Assembly: GCF_011058315.1 (NCBI RefSeq)
Contig: NZ_CP049298.1
Coordinates: 2,046,001 to 2,110,000, forward strand
Direction of reading: 5' to 3'
Length of the DNA stretch: 64,000 nucleotides
Source: Chryseobacterium sp. POL2
GTDB taxonomy: Bacteria; Bacteroidota; Bacteroidia; Flavobacteriales; Weeksellaceae
Positions within the stretch are counted from its first letter, which is position 1, and every line of letters starts with the position of its first letter. This document shows, piece by piece, positions 40,214 to 49,420 of this stretch. The position numbers and the translations under genes were made by a program. The notes under the pieces were generated by a model that saw nothing but the letters and a program-made list of their open reading frames with translations, was not told where the DNA came from and searched no databases.

Positions 40214-42583
40214 TTATTTGTTAAAATCTATTTCGTCTCCAGAATTTAGTTTCTCGTTGAGACTCTCTTCTTTCTTGGGACTATTGTTGTTATTGCTTGG
40301 CGGTGGCGTTGGGTTTTTAATTTCATCCATCGTTCGGAGTCCGCCTTCGTCACCGTAGCCGCCGCGCAAACCACTCAGATCCGAGCAGCTTCCTGTCCAA
40401 TCTGTTGGTTTTATAAATTTATCTTCTGGTGAAATCCCTAACGATTTATCAGCATAAACTTTCTTCATAAAAATCGCCCAAATAGGAAGCGCCATTTTGG
40501 CACCTTGGCCTTCGCCAGTACTTCTAAAGTGGGTGGCACGGTCTTCCCAACCAACCCATACTCCAGTTGCTAATTTAGGTGTAATACCCATAAACCAACC
40601 ATCGGAGTTTTTCTGCGTTGTACCTGTTTTACCTGCAATTTCGGCAGCCACGACACCACGACGTTTCAGTTCTCCAGAAGCAGTACCAAATTCGGTTACA
40701 CCTTTCATTAGGTCAATCATGGTGTAAGCATACATTTCGTTCATCACTTCTTTCACAAGAGGTTTCACTTCTTTAATAACGCGACCATTAGCATCTTCAA
40801 TACGCCAAATCATCTCTGGTTTGGTATAATTACCGAAGTTAGCAAAAGTACTATAAGCGCCTAACATTTCGTAAATCGTAATATCTGATGTTCCTAATGC
40901 CATTGGCAAATGTGTATCAATAGGATCGGTTACACCCAAATCGCGAGCTGTCTGAATAACATTCTTGGTACCAACCATTTCGGCCAAACGAATAGCAACT
41001 GGGTTTTTGGAATGTGCAATGGCATCTCTCAAAGTTAACATTGCACCATTACCTGGTACAGACCAATTTCCTTTAGTATAAGTCGCATTAGAAACTTGCG
41101 AACAAGGCGTCATCCCCAAATGCATAATTGCTGTTGCATATACAAAAGGTTTAAAAGTTGATCCAACTTGACGTTTTCCTTGTTTTACGTGGTCGTATTG
41201 GAAATGCTGCCAATTGATACCACCAACCCAAGCTTTGATATCACCTGTTAATGGATCCATAGACATTAGCCCTGCTTGTGCAATTTGCTTATGATAACGG
41301 ATAGAATCCCAAGGCGACATTTCTATTTCTTCTTCGCCAGCCCACGTGAAACGTGTCATCTTCGTTGGTGTTTTGAAATCCAGCATAATAGAATCTTCTG
41401 GCATACCTTCGGCTTTCATTTGCTTATAACGTCCTGTACGTCTTACTGCAGACATCATAAGGTCATTAATTTGCGTCTTGCTCAAGTTGTAATAGGGCCT
41501 ATTCGCATTGTATTTCATTTCGTTATCGAAATTTTTCTGCAAACTTGTCAAATGTTCCTTAATGGCTTCTTCTGCATACACTTGCATTTTAGAATCTAAG
41601 GTTACATAGATTTTCAAACCATTTTTATAAAGATTTAGCTCTTTACCGGTTTGTTTTTCGTATTCGTCTAAATATTGCTGAATTTCTTTTCTTAAATAAA
41701 ATTTATAATAAGCAGAATAACCTTCTTCCACCCTTTCAATTGGATGAAAGTCCACAACTATTGGTTCCTGAATTGCTTGCTCATAAGTTTGCTGATCCAG
41801 ATAACCTGTATCCAGCATTTGTTTTAGAACAACGTTTCGTCTTTCTTTTGCTTTTTCAGGCTTGCGATAAGGATTATTTTTACGCGGGTTTTCTAGCATT
41901 GCTACAAAAGTCGCTGCTTCTGGAAGTGTTAAATCCTTTGTTGATTTATTAAAATAGACTTTAGAAGCCATCTCTACACCTTTTGCATTGAACAAGAAAT
42001 CGAACTTATTAAAATACAAAGTCACGATTTCTTCTTTGGTATAGCGTTTTTCCAAACTAACAGCCACGCACCATTCTTTAAGTTTCTGGAAAGCACGCTG
42101 AAATTTGTTTTGAGAAGCCTGACCTGTGAACAAAAGCTTTGCTAACTGCTGAGAAATCGTAGAACCTCCACCTCTATCTCCACCGAAATATATGGCTCTT
42201 GCAACCGACTTAAGATCTATCCCAGAATGTTCTTTAAAACGTTCATCTTCTTTAGCTTGCAATGCATAAACTAAATAAGGCGGCAATTGTTTATAAGTAA
42301 CTGGAATTGTCTTTTCTTTCTCAAACTTCCCAAGCAACTGATTGTCAGAAGAATAAATTTCTGAAGCAACGTAGATATCTGGATTATCCAACTCTTTTAC
42401 TTCGGGCATATCGCCCAAAAAACCTTGAGAAACTGCAAAAAACAAAGCAGAAATCCCTAAAACGACTGCAATAAGACCTATCCAAATAAATTTAATCCAT
42501 TTTCTAGTTCCTGAAGAGTTTTTTTTCTTTTTTGGTGGCAATGGAAATCCAGTGGTAGGTTTTGATTTTTTATTGTTTTCCAT
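40214..42583 (-). CDS. Class A penicillin-binding protein 1A
   Basis: 789 residues. Bifunctional peptidoglycan synthase. Membrane anchor about 30-50. GT51 glycosyltransferase domain with KEDERFKEHSG (about 110-120) and GGSTISQQLAK. Transpeptidase domain with the three active-site motifs: SxxK in GSTFKPFVY (about 474), SxN in HSKNPVAIRL, KTG in GKTGTTQKNSDGWFMG (about 650). A Pro/Asn-rich C-terminal tail. It lies 7 bases after gldH in the ricT-gldH-PBP order common in flavobacteria. Confidence 0.96.
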   Translation of the reverse strand: MENNKKSKPTTGFPLPPKKKKNSSGTRKWIKFIWIGLIAVVLGISALFFAVSQGFLGDMPEVKELDNPDIYVASEIYSSDNQLLGKFEKEKTIPVTYKQLPPYLVYALQAKEDERFKEHSGIDLKSVARAIYFGGDRGGGSTISQQLAKLLFTGQASQNKFQRAFQKLKEWCVAVSLEKRYTKEEIVTLYFNKFDFLFNAKGVEMASKVYFNKSTKDLTLPEAATFVAMLENPRKNNPYRKPEKAKERRNVVLKQMLDTGYLDQQTYEQAIQEPIVVDFHPIERVEEGYSAYYKFYLRKEIQQYLDEYEKQTGKELNLYKNGLKIYVTLDSKMQVYAEEAIKEHLTSLQKNFDNEMKYNANRPYYNLSKTQINDLMMSAVRRTGRYKQMKAEGMPEDSIMLDFKTPTKMTRFTWAGEEEIEMSPWDSIRYHKQIAQAGLMSMDPLTGDIKAWVGGINWQHFQYDHVKQGKRQVGSTFKPFVYATAIMHLGMTPCSQVSNATYTKGNWSVPGNGAMLTLRDAIAHSKNPVAIRLAEMVGTKNVIQTARDLGVTDPIDTHLPMALGTSDITIYEMLGAYSTFANFGNYTKPEMIWRIEDANGRVIKEVKPLVKEVMNEMYAYTMIDLMKGVTEFGTASGELKRRGVVAAEIAGKTGTTQKNSDGWFMGITPKLATGVWVGWEDRATHFRSTGEGQGAKMALPIWAIFMKKVYADKSLGISPEDKFIKPTDWTGSCSDLSGLRGGYGDEGGLRTMDEIKNPTPPPSNNNNSPKKEESLNEKLNSGDEIDFNK

Positions 42584-42590
42584 ATTATAT

Positions 42591-43058
42591 TTATGGCTTT
42601 ACATTTACAATTTTAACTCCGACGTCTTCAATTCCTGCGAGTTGGTCATTTCGCATAGCTTGTATTACGCCAATGCTGTATTTGCCATCTTTTGGAAATT
42701 TGAAATCTGTTTTGTATTGGAACATGATTTCTTTAGTATCACCAAAACCACTTCCTAACCATTGTCCATTAGGTTTTGCCAAAACATAGTTAAGAGTATC
42801 TTTTGATAAGACTTTGTTGGTGTCATCAAAAATCGTCCCAATTAATCTCAAATTACTATAAGGATAGCTGTCGTTATTTCTAATAACAAAGATAATATTT
42901 TTCGGAGTTTGATGATTTTGAACATCAAAACTTAATTCGTACATTTTGTTTTTAGCCCAAGTAGCCTTATCTAAAGACTGCATTGCAATAACCTCATCCG
43001 GATTACTACAACTAAAGACAATAAGCACCAAAGTCATTATTCCTAAAAACTTACGCAT
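42591..43058 (-). CDS. gldH: Gliding motility lipoprotein GldH
   Basis: 155 residues from the ATG at 43058. Lipoprotein signal with lipobox at IVFSCSNPDEV (Cys about 17), so anchored in the outer or inner membrane by lipid. GldH is one of the lipoproteins needed for flavobacterial gliding and the linked type IX secretion. An upstream in-frame start exists (43163) but would read through the ricT gene and bury the signal, so I reject it. The start overlaps the ricT stop by eight bases. Confidence 0.9.
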   Translation of the reverse strand: MRKFLGIMTLVLIVFSCSNPDEVIAMQSLDKATWAKNKMYELSFDVQNHQTPKNIIFVIRNNDSYPYSNLRLIGTIFDDTNKVLSKDTLNYVLAKPNGQWLGSGFGDTKEIMFQYKTDFKFPKDGKYSIGVIQAMRNDQLAGIEDVGVKIVNVKP

Positions 43059-44421
43059 TGTTGGAATTATTGGAATTAGGATTTGTTGGTTTTTTATTAA
43101 ATTTCTTCTTATTGTTAAATGGCTTTCTCGGCTTTTTTTGTTCATTAGAGTTACCATCAACATTTTCTTGAGATTTAACTTCTTTTTTTACCTCTCCTTT
43201 AGGATTGTTTTGAGATGTTTTTTGATTATTAGCTCTTGCATTCTGCGGATTAGGATGATTAGCATTTCTATTATCCTTTTTATTATCGCGCTCATTACGA
43301 GGTCGGTTGTTATTCTTTCTATTATTTGGTCTAGATTTTTTTTCAAATCGATCCAAACTACTTTCCTGAATCAAATCCACCTTAACACTTGGTGAGGTTT
43401 GTGCTTTAAAATCTTCAAGCGCTGGCGCAGGTTTTCCTTCGTTATTGATGGCAATCATCTTCTTGACATCGTCAATATCAATATCATACCACGCCATCGA
43501 ATTTTCCACGTAAGCAAACCACATTTTGCGTTTGAAAACATCTATTTTAATGCAAAAAGCTTTTCCTTTTTCAGTATTTAAAACCGTATTGGTTGCTGGA
43601 AAATCCTTCAAAGTATCCACATAACTGTCGAGCTCGTAATTAAGACAACATTTCAGTTTGCCACATTGTCCTGCTAATTTTTGAGGATTGATGCTCAACT
43701 GCTGATACCGCGCCGCATTGGTATTAACCGAGCGAAAATCTGTCAACCAAGTAGAACAACACAACTCTCGACCACATGATCCGATACCTCCAACTTTGGC
43801 AGATTCTTGACGGAAACCTATTTGTTTCATATCAATTTTGGTACGGAACGCGCCAGCAAAATCTTTAATCAATTGTCGAAAATCGACGCGACTATCTGCT
43901 GTGTAATAAAATGTGATTTTGGATCCGTCGCCTTGGTACTCAACATCTGTAATCTTCATTTCCAGATTAAGCGCATAAGCCAATTTTCGGGCTTGGACTT
44001 TTATATCGTTTTCTTTTTTACGAAGTTCTTGCCAAACTTCTACATCTTTTTGGGAAGCATGTCTATAGACTTTAAGAAGAACATCTGTAGGGACTTTTTT
44101 CTTTTTCATCTGGATTTTCACCAGTTCGCCTGTTAAACTAACTACACCAATATCGTGACCGGGATTCGCTTCTAGTGTAACAATGTTGCCTACCGAAAGG
44201 GGCAAGTTATTTGTGTTTTTGAAAAAATATTTTCGGTCGTTTTTAAAACGCACTTCAACAAATTCGTTGGAAGTATTGCCAGGATTTTTAACATCTGACA
44301 ACCAATCGAAAACACTTAATTTATAGCTATTTCCACAAGTATCTACACTGCTACATCCATTCGAGGATTTTGTTCCACATGAATGTCCTGAATCTCCGGA
44401 TGTTTTACATCCACAACTCAT
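43051..44421 (-). CDS. ricT: PSP1-domain protein RicT
   Basis: 456 residues. PSP1/YaaT family: the core runs about 45-290 with the Cys-rich GIGSCGRELCCSTWL and KLAGQCGKLKCCLNYELD segments that may bind Fe-S. In Bacillus, RicT acts in a complex with RicA and RicF in RNA processing; a comparable role here is inference. The N-terminus has further Cys (SCGCKTSGDSGHSCG), and the last 110 residues are a disordered Asn/Lys/Arg/Pro-rich tail, likely RNA-binding. It heads ricT-gldH-PBP1A. Confidence 0.93.
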   Translation of the reverse strand: MSCGCKTSGDSGHSCGTKSSNGCSSVDTCGNSYKLSVFDWLSDVKNPGNTSNEFVEVRFKNDRKYFFKNTNNLPLSVGNIVTLEANPGHDIGVVSLTGELVKIQMKKKKVPTDVLLKVYRHASQKDVEVWQELRKKENDIKVQARKLAYALNLEMKITDVEYQGDGSKITFYYTADSRVDFRQLIKDFAGAFRTKIDMKQIGFRQESAKVGGIGSCGRELCCSTWLTDFRSVNTNAARYQQLSINPQKLAGQCGKLKCCLNYELDSYVDTLKDFPATNTVLNTEKGKAFCIKIDVFKRKMWFAYVENSMAWYDIDIDDVKKMIAINNEGKPAPALEDFKAQTSPSVKVDLIQESSLDRFEKKSRPNNRKNNNRPRNERDNKKDNRNANHPNPQNARANNQKTSQNNPKGEVKKEVKSQENVDGNSNEQKKPRKPFNNKKKFNKKPTNPNSNNSNNA

Positions 44422-44443
44422 ATTAAAAAATATATTATTCTCG

Positions 44444-44451
44444 CAAAGTTA
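44444..44451 (-). promoter_or_regulatory. -7 element of ricT
   Basis: The minus strand reads TAACTTTG, 22 bases before the start. The -33 box is not clear. Confidence 0.45.
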
Positions 44452-44771
44452 ACATATTTTTGATTAAAGTCATCTTGAAGACTCTTTAAATGTGAAATAT
44501 CTTTAATTTTTAAGATTTTACTAAAAAACAAACACTTTTAATAAAGATAAAGCAAAATATCCATGAAAACACAAATGCAATTCATAGGTAATTATTATGG
44601 TTCGCATTGCAATGTTTAATATTAAACATTTTTAAAATACAACTTTTAAAAGCTTAAAAAACAGCTATAAAATCAGATTTAAATACATTTATAAAAATTA
44701 AACAGATTAAAATATTAAATGATTGTTTAACAAAATTTACAAAATTTTAACATTGATAATAAAATTAATTT

Positions 44772-44779
44772 TATATTTG
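44772..44779 (+). promoter_or_regulatory. -7 element of the FadL-type porin gene
   Basis: TATATTTG fits TAnnTTTG, 22 bases before the ATG. A TTG lies 16 bases upstream, slightly too close. Confidence 0.5.
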
Positions 44780-44801
44780 AGCATAATATAACATTACTTC
44801 T

Positions 44802-46037
44802 ATGAAAAAATTACTTATAACAACGGCTTTAGCAGCAGGTGTTTTATCATACGCAGGTGGATTCCGTGTTTCTTTACAAGGAGTTAAACAACTTGCGATG
44901 GCACACACAAGTGCACATGCTGAAGACGCAAGTGTAACATTCTTCAATCCTGCGGGGATGTCTTTCATCCCGGCTAAACTAAGTATTGTTGCAGGTGGTT
45001 TCGGAGCATCCAATAAAGTGACATTCCAAAACTTGTCAACCTTAGAATCTACACAAACTGACAATCCACTAGGAACGCCTCTGTACGCAGCGATCGCCTA
45101 TAAAGTAACCAATGACTTTTCTGTTGGTTTCAATTTCTCAACGCCTTTTGGTAGTACAATCCAATGGCCTGAAACCTGGGAAGGCGCGGAGCTTGTGCAA
45201 AAGATGGAACTTAAGAGTTTCTATTTCCAACCTATGGTTTCTGTAAAACTTGCACCTTGGGCTTCATTCGGCGCCAGCTACATCTACGCTAAAGGAAAAG
45301 TTGATTGGGACAAAGCGGTTACACAATTTGGCGGAACGCTTAACATCAATGATGAAAAAGCTTCTGGACATGGATTTGGATTTGGTTTTTATTTCCAACC
45401 CAATGAAAAATTAGATGTAAGTGTTGCTTATCGCGCACCTATTGACATGAAAGCTAAAAATGGAACGGCTACTTTTAACATTCCTAAATCTCTATATCCA
45501 AATCTAGGAGTTGACGCAAATGGTCAGGATAAATTCAAAGCAACATTACCATTGGTTGACGAATACACCGTTGGTGCAACTTTCAAAATTACGCCGAAAT
45601 GGTTGGTATCTGCAGATTTCAACTACACCGGATGGTCTAGATACGAGCGTTTAACATTAGACTTCGAAAATGCGCCTGTCGGCAACCAACCAACAGACCC
45701 AACAATTTTGGTTACACCAAAGAACTTTAAAAACACTAAAACTTTCAGACTTGGTACGCAATATATGATTAACGATATGATTGCTGGTCGCCTAGGTGCA
45801 TATTATGATGAGTCGCCTTATTCTAATGACTATTTTATCCCAGAAACACCATCATTTAACTCGTATGTTATTACTGCTGGTCTTGGATTCAAATTCAATA
45901 AATTGGGCGTAGACATCGCAGGTGCTTACGCAATGCCACAAAGTCGTCAGGTTAATAACACGTATTATAACTTTATTGGACAAGCTAAAGCTAAGGCTTA
46001 TTACTTTGGACTTGGACTATCTTATAACGCGTTCTAA
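44802..46037 (+). CDS. OmpP1/FadL/TodX-family outer membrane porin
   Basis: 411 residues. Signal peptide about 1-19. The N-terminal hatch segment (GGFRVSLQGVKQLAMAHTSA, then AEDASVTFFNPAGMSFIP) is the FadL family hallmark, and the rest alternates as beta strands ending in an aromatic residue (YNAF), as outer membrane barrels do. It takes up hydrophobic compounds such as long-chain fatty acids. It is followed after 14 bases by an SGNH lipoprotein, a common pair in Bacteroidota. Confidence 0.95.
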   Translation: MKKLLITTALAAGVLSYAGGFRVSLQGVKQLAMAHTSAHAEDASVTFFNPAGMSFIPAKLSIVAGGFGASNKVTFQNLSTLESTQTDNPLGTPLYAAIAYKVTNDFSVGFNFSTPFGSTIQWPETWEGAELVQKMELKSFYFQPMVSVKLAPWASFGASYIYAKGKVDWDKAVTQFGGTLNINDEKASGHGFGFGFYFQPNEKLDVSVAYRAPIDMKAKNGTATFNIPKSLYPNLGVDANGQDKFKATLPLVDEYTVGATFKITPKWLVSADFNYTGWSRYERLTLDFENAPVGNQPTDPTILVTPKNFKNTKTFRLGTQYMINDMIAGRLGAYYDESPYSNDYFIPETPSFNSYVITAGLGFKFNKLGVDIAGAYAMPQSRQVNNTYYNFIGQAKAKAYYFGLGLSYNAF

Positions 46038-46051
46038 AATTTTAAACTATT

Positions 46052-47587
46052 ATGAAAAAGATATTATTTTCAATATTTAGCATTTCAGCTTTATTTGTAA
46101 CACAAAGTTGTAATACAGATTTCGACAACGATGTAACAGATATAAAAGTAACCAACGGAGAAGTAGATTTTACCAGATATGTTGCTTTAGGAAACTCGTT
46201 AACATCTGGCTACAGAGACAACGCACTCTATATAGATGGTCAAAACGAATCTTATCCATCGATGCTTGCCCAACAAATGAAATTAGCTGGTGGCGGCGAA
46301 TTCTTACAACCATTAATGGCTGATAATAATGGTGGTCTTTTATTGGGACCTAACAAAATAGCGGATACAAAACAATACATTAGCGCAATGGTTAATGGTG
46401 TGCCTGATATTAAAAACGCTAACGACAACAAACCAACAACTAATGTTCTTAACAAATTAACAGGCAAATTCAATAACATGGGGGTTCCTGGTGCAAAAGT
46501 AGCACACCTATTAGCTCCTGGTTACGGAAACCCTTCTGGTATTGGAACAACCGCCAACCCCTATTTTGTAAGATTTGCATCTACTCCAGAAGCATCTGTT
46601 ATCGGCGACTTCTTATCCCAAAAACCGACATTCTTTTCTTTGTGGATCGGAAACAACGACGCTTTATTATATGCATTGGCTGGAGCTGACAGCAACTTAG
46701 AAACACTAACACCGACTGACCAGTTCAAAACATATTACAACTTATTGGTTAGCCAAATTGCAACAACAAAAGCAAAAGGCGTTATTGCAAACATCCCAGA
46801 TGTCACAACTATCCCTAACCTTACAACTGTACCTTACAATCCTTTAACTGCAGCAGTTTTAGGACAAGGCAATGCGACTATAGGGAATGCAACTATCGAT
46901 CAATTGAATGCAAATCTTTACGGACCATTAACCCAAATTCTAAAAGCGGTTGGTGCTGGAGACAGAATTCAATTATTAAGCAAAACAGCAGCTAATCCAC
47001 TTTTAATAAAAGACGAAAGCCTTACAGACCTAAAACAAGCTATTACTTTTGCTGCAGCTAATTCTGGCAATCCAACTTTAGCCGCACTAGCAAATTACCT
47101 AGGTGCAACCTATGGACAAGCGAGACAAGCCAAAAAGGGCGACCTTGTCCCATTAACAGCAAAAGCAGCAATTGGGACAATAGAAACTTTGCCTCCTGGT
47201 GTTCCTGCTGAATTAGGCGCAAGAGGTATTGCCTATCCATTTGCTGATAGGTATGTTTTGACAAGTGCAGAAGTTACAGAGGTAAACGCAGCGATTGCCA
47301 GTTATAACGAAACGATAAAAGCTGCTGCTGCTGCAAACGGCTATGCATTTGTAGATGCCAATGCAAAAATGAAAGAACTAACGCAAAAATCTGGCATCCA
47401 ATGGAATGGTGTAAAATATACCGCAACTTATGTGACGGGAGGCGCATTCTCATTGGACGGTGTCCACCTAACAGGTAGAGGTTACGCCATCGTAGCCAAC
47501 GAATTCATGAAAGCCATAAACACCAAATACAAATCAACATTACCAATGGTAGATGTCAACAAGTATTCTGGCGTAACATTTCCTTAA
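46052..47587 (+). CDS. SGNH/GDSL-type lipoprotein hydrolase
   Basis: 511 residues. Lipobox TQSCNTD (Cys about 20). SGNH motifs: block I VALGNSLTSGY (Ser about 52), block III WIGNNDALLYA (about 199-209), and the C-terminal DGVHLTGRGYAI (Asp/His, about 472-483). Two active-site positions and the oxyanion Asn are present, so it is probably an active esterase or lipase. The neighbour FadL porin suggests a role in lipid or ester uptake: the enzyme could release fatty acids for import. Confidence 0.92.
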   Translation: MKKILFSIFSISALFVTQSCNTDFDNDVTDIKVTNGEVDFTRYVALGNSLTSGYRDNALYIDGQNESYPSMLAQQMKLAGGGEFLQPLMADNNGGLLLGPNKIADTKQYISAMVNGVPDIKNANDNKPTTNVLNKLTGKFNNMGVPGAKVAHLLAPGYGNPSGIGTTANPYFVRFASTPEASVIGDFLSQKPTFFSLWIGNNDALLYALAGADSNLETLTPTDQFKTYYNLLVSQIATTKAKGVIANIPDVTTIPNLTTVPYNPLTAAVLGQGNATIGNATIDQLNANLYGPLTQILKAVGAGDRIQLLSKTAANPLLIKDESLTDLKQAITFAAANSGNPTLAALANYLGATYGQARQAKKGDLVPLTAKAAIGTIETLPPGVPAELGARGIAYPFADRYVLTSAEVTEVNAAIASYNETIKAAAAANGYAFVDANAKMKELTQKSGIQWNGVKYTATYVTGGAFSLDGVHLTGRGYAIVANEFMKAINTKYKSTLPMVDVNKYSGVTFP

Positions 47588-47619
47588 TTAAAGAAACACC
47601 AATTATTCTTTATAAAAAT

Positions 47620-47649
47620 AAACCACTTGAATTTCGAGTGGTTTATTTT
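47620..47649 (+). terminator. Terminator after the SGNH gene
   Basis: AAACCACT (47619-47626) pairs with AGTGGTTT (47636-47643), then T-rich run. It directly precedes the prs promoter. Confidence 0.8.
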
Positions 47650-47653
47650 TTAT

Positions 47654-47661
47654 TAAATTTG
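47654..47661 (+). promoter_or_regulatory. -7 element of prs
   Basis: TAAATTTG, 18 bases before the ATG at 47680. The -33 box overlaps the upstream terminator and is not clear. Confidence 0.5.
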
Positions 47662-47679
47662 CACAAAATAAAAAGTAAA

Positions 47680-48621
47680 ATGCTAGATCAACAACCCAGC
47701 TATCTATTTTCAACTAGAACAAGTAGAGTTTTAGCTGAAAAAATTGCTGAAAACTACGGCCAAGAATTAGGGAAAATCATTATCCAAGATTTTAGTGATG
47801 GCGAATTCGAACCTATTTTAGAACAATCTGTCAGAGGTGGACGTGTATTTTTAATCGGGTCAACTTTCCCTCCTGCAGATAATCTTTTAGAATTACTTTT
47901 AATGATTGACGCAGCGAAAAGAGCTTCTGCCAAAAACATTACTGTTGTACTTCCTTATTATGGGCTTGCAAGACAAGATAGAAAAGACAAGCCAAGAGCA
48001 CCAATTGGAGCAAAACTAGTGGCCAATCTTCTTACCGCCGCAGGCGCTACAAGAATTATGACAATGGATCTACATGCGGATCAGATACAAGGTTTCTTCG
48101 AAATTCCAGTAGATCATCTTTATGCTTCAACTATTTTTGTTGATTACATCCAACAACTTAATCTTGAAGATTTAACAATTGCCTCACCAGACATGGGAGG
48201 CGCCAAAAGAGCAAAAAATTATGCAAGCCACTTGGGTGCAGAAGTTGTAATCTGCTATAAAGAACGAAAAAAAGCCAATGTTGTTGAGGAGATGCTTTTG
48301 ATTGGTGATGTTACCAACAAAAATGTTATTCTTATCGATGATATGATAGACACAGCAGGAACATTGTGTAAAGCAGCTGACATCCTTATGGAAAAAGGTG
48401 CAAAATCTGTAAGAGCCATTGCAACACACCCTGTGTTATCAGGAAAAGCTTATGACAATATTCAAAATTCAAAAATTTCTGAAGTTATTGTAACTGACTC
48501 TATTCCTATCAAACAAGGATTGTCTCCAAAAATAAAAGTATTGACTTGTGCGCCTCTTTTTGCTGACGTTATGAAGAGCGTACACGAGCATCATTCTATA
48601 AGCGATAAGTTTATCATATAA
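47680..48621 (+). CDS. prs: Ribose-phosphate pyrophosphokinase
   Basis: 313 residues from ATG 47680. Makes PRPP from ribose 5-phosphate and ATP for nucleotide, His and Trp synthesis. Seen: FSDGEFEPILEQSVRGG, DLHADQIQGFFEIPVDHL (about 127-144) and the PRPP-binding loop VILIDDMIDTAGTL (about 215-228). I chose the 47680 start because it gives the family length and lies after the -7 box; an in-frame start at 47638 would precede the promoter. Confidence 0.97.
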   Translation: MLDQQPSYLFSTRTSRVLAEKIAENYGQELGKIIIQDFSDGEFEPILEQSVRGGRVFLIGSTFPPADNLLELLLMIDAAKRASAKNITVVLPYYGLARQDRKDKPRAPIGAKLVANLLTAAGATRIMTMDLHADQIQGFFEIPVDHLYASTIFVDYIQQLNLEDLTIASPDMGGAKRAKNYASHLGAEVVICYKERKKANVVEEMLLIGDVTNKNVILIDDMIDTAGTLCKAADILMEKGAKSVRAIATHPVLSGKAYDNIQNSKISEVIVTDSIPIKQGLSPKIKVLTCAPLFADVMKSVHEHHSISDKFII

Positions 48622-48650
48622 ATTAAATTTTACAGAACAAAATTTTTCTG

Positions 48651-48658
48651 TATATTTG
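48651..48658 (+). promoter_or_regulatory. -7 element of rplY
   Basis: TATATTTG, 27 bases before the rplY ATG. Confidence 0.55.
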
Positions 48659-48685
48659 CACACTTAAAATTTAAACATTTTTAAA

Positions 48686-49300
48686 ATGAAATCTATTACA
48701 ATTCAAGGTACAAAAAGAGAAAACGTGGGCAAAAAGTCTACTAAAGCTTTGCGTGATGCTGAATTAGTCCCTTGTGTTGTTTATGGAGGTGCTGAGACTT
48801 TGAACTTCTCTACTGAAGAGAAATCATTCAAAAACTTAGTATATACTCCTGAAGCACACACGGTATCTATTGAGGTTGATGGTCAAACAATTGCTGCTGT
48901 ACTTCAGGACATCCAGTTCCACCCAATTACTGACAAAATTTTACACGTTGACTTCTATCAATTATCTGATGACAAGCCAGTTATCATGGAAGTTCCTGTA
49001 AGAATCACAGGTCGTTCTAAAGGTGTTGTTGCTGGTGGTGTATTAAGACAAACTTACCGTAAGTTAAAAGTTAAAGCTATCCCAGCTAACTTACCAGACG
49101 AAATCGTTGTTGACGTTACACCTCTTAGAATCGGCAACAAACTTTATGTTGGCGCATTGAAAAACGATAATTACACTTTCATGCACCCAGACAACGCAGT
49201 TATCGTAGCTGTTAAGATGTCTAGAAATGCAATGAAAGCTGGCGCATCTGCAGTGCAAGATGATGATGACGATGAAGAAACTTCTGAAGCAGCAGAATAA
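48686..49300 (+). CDS. rplY: 50S ribosomal protein L25/general stress protein Ctc
   Basis: 204 residues. Binds 5S rRNA in the large subunit. The N-terminal L25 domain (about 1-90, [20 protein letters not shown]) is followed by the long TL5/CTC beta-domain and an acidic tail ([13 protein letters not shown]). The length is that of the long CTC form. prs-rplY is a common pair; here each has its own -7 element. A terminator follows. Confidence 0.97.
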   Translation: MKSITIQGTKRENVGKKSTKALRDAELVPCVVYGGAETLNFSTEEKSFKNLVYTPEAHTVSIEVDGQTIAAVLQDIQFHPITDKILHVDFYQLSDDKPVIMEVPVRITGRSKGVVAGGVLRQTYRKLKVKAIPANLPDEIVVDVTPLRIGNKLYVGALKNDNYTFMHPDNAVIVAVKMSRNAMKAGASAVQDDDDDEETSEAAE

Positions 49301-49321
49301 TATTTGCATAACAATATTTAT

Positions 49322-49352
49322 AAAACCTAGAGCATTAGCTTTAGGTTTTTTT
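49322..49352 (+). terminator. Terminator of rplY
   Basis: AAAACCTAGAGC (49322-49333) pairs with GCTTTAGGTTTT (49338-49349) with one G-T pair, then T-run. Confidence 0.85.
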
Positions 49353-49407
49353 GTTTTTAAAACTTAAAAATTGGCAAAACAACTTAGCACAATCTATTCA
49401 AAATTAT

Positions 49408-49415
49408 TATATTTG
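49408..49415 (+). promoter_or_regulatory. -7 element just before the GH3-family gene
   Basis: TATATTTG ends 5 bases before the ATG at 49421. The transcript may therefore be leaderless or nearly so. Confidence 0.45.
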
Positions 49416-49420
49416 TTGAC

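Larger units (their letters stand above)
44422..44801. other. AT-rich divergent intergenic region
   Basis: 380 bases between ricT and the porin gene. Apart from a -7 element for each gene I see no ORF, RNA gene or repeat. Long runs of A and T dominate. Confidence 0.6.

Noticed and set aside
43059-43163. Longer gldH start
   Set aside because: It would place 35 residues before a perfect lipoprotein signal and overlap ricT coding by more than 100 bases.
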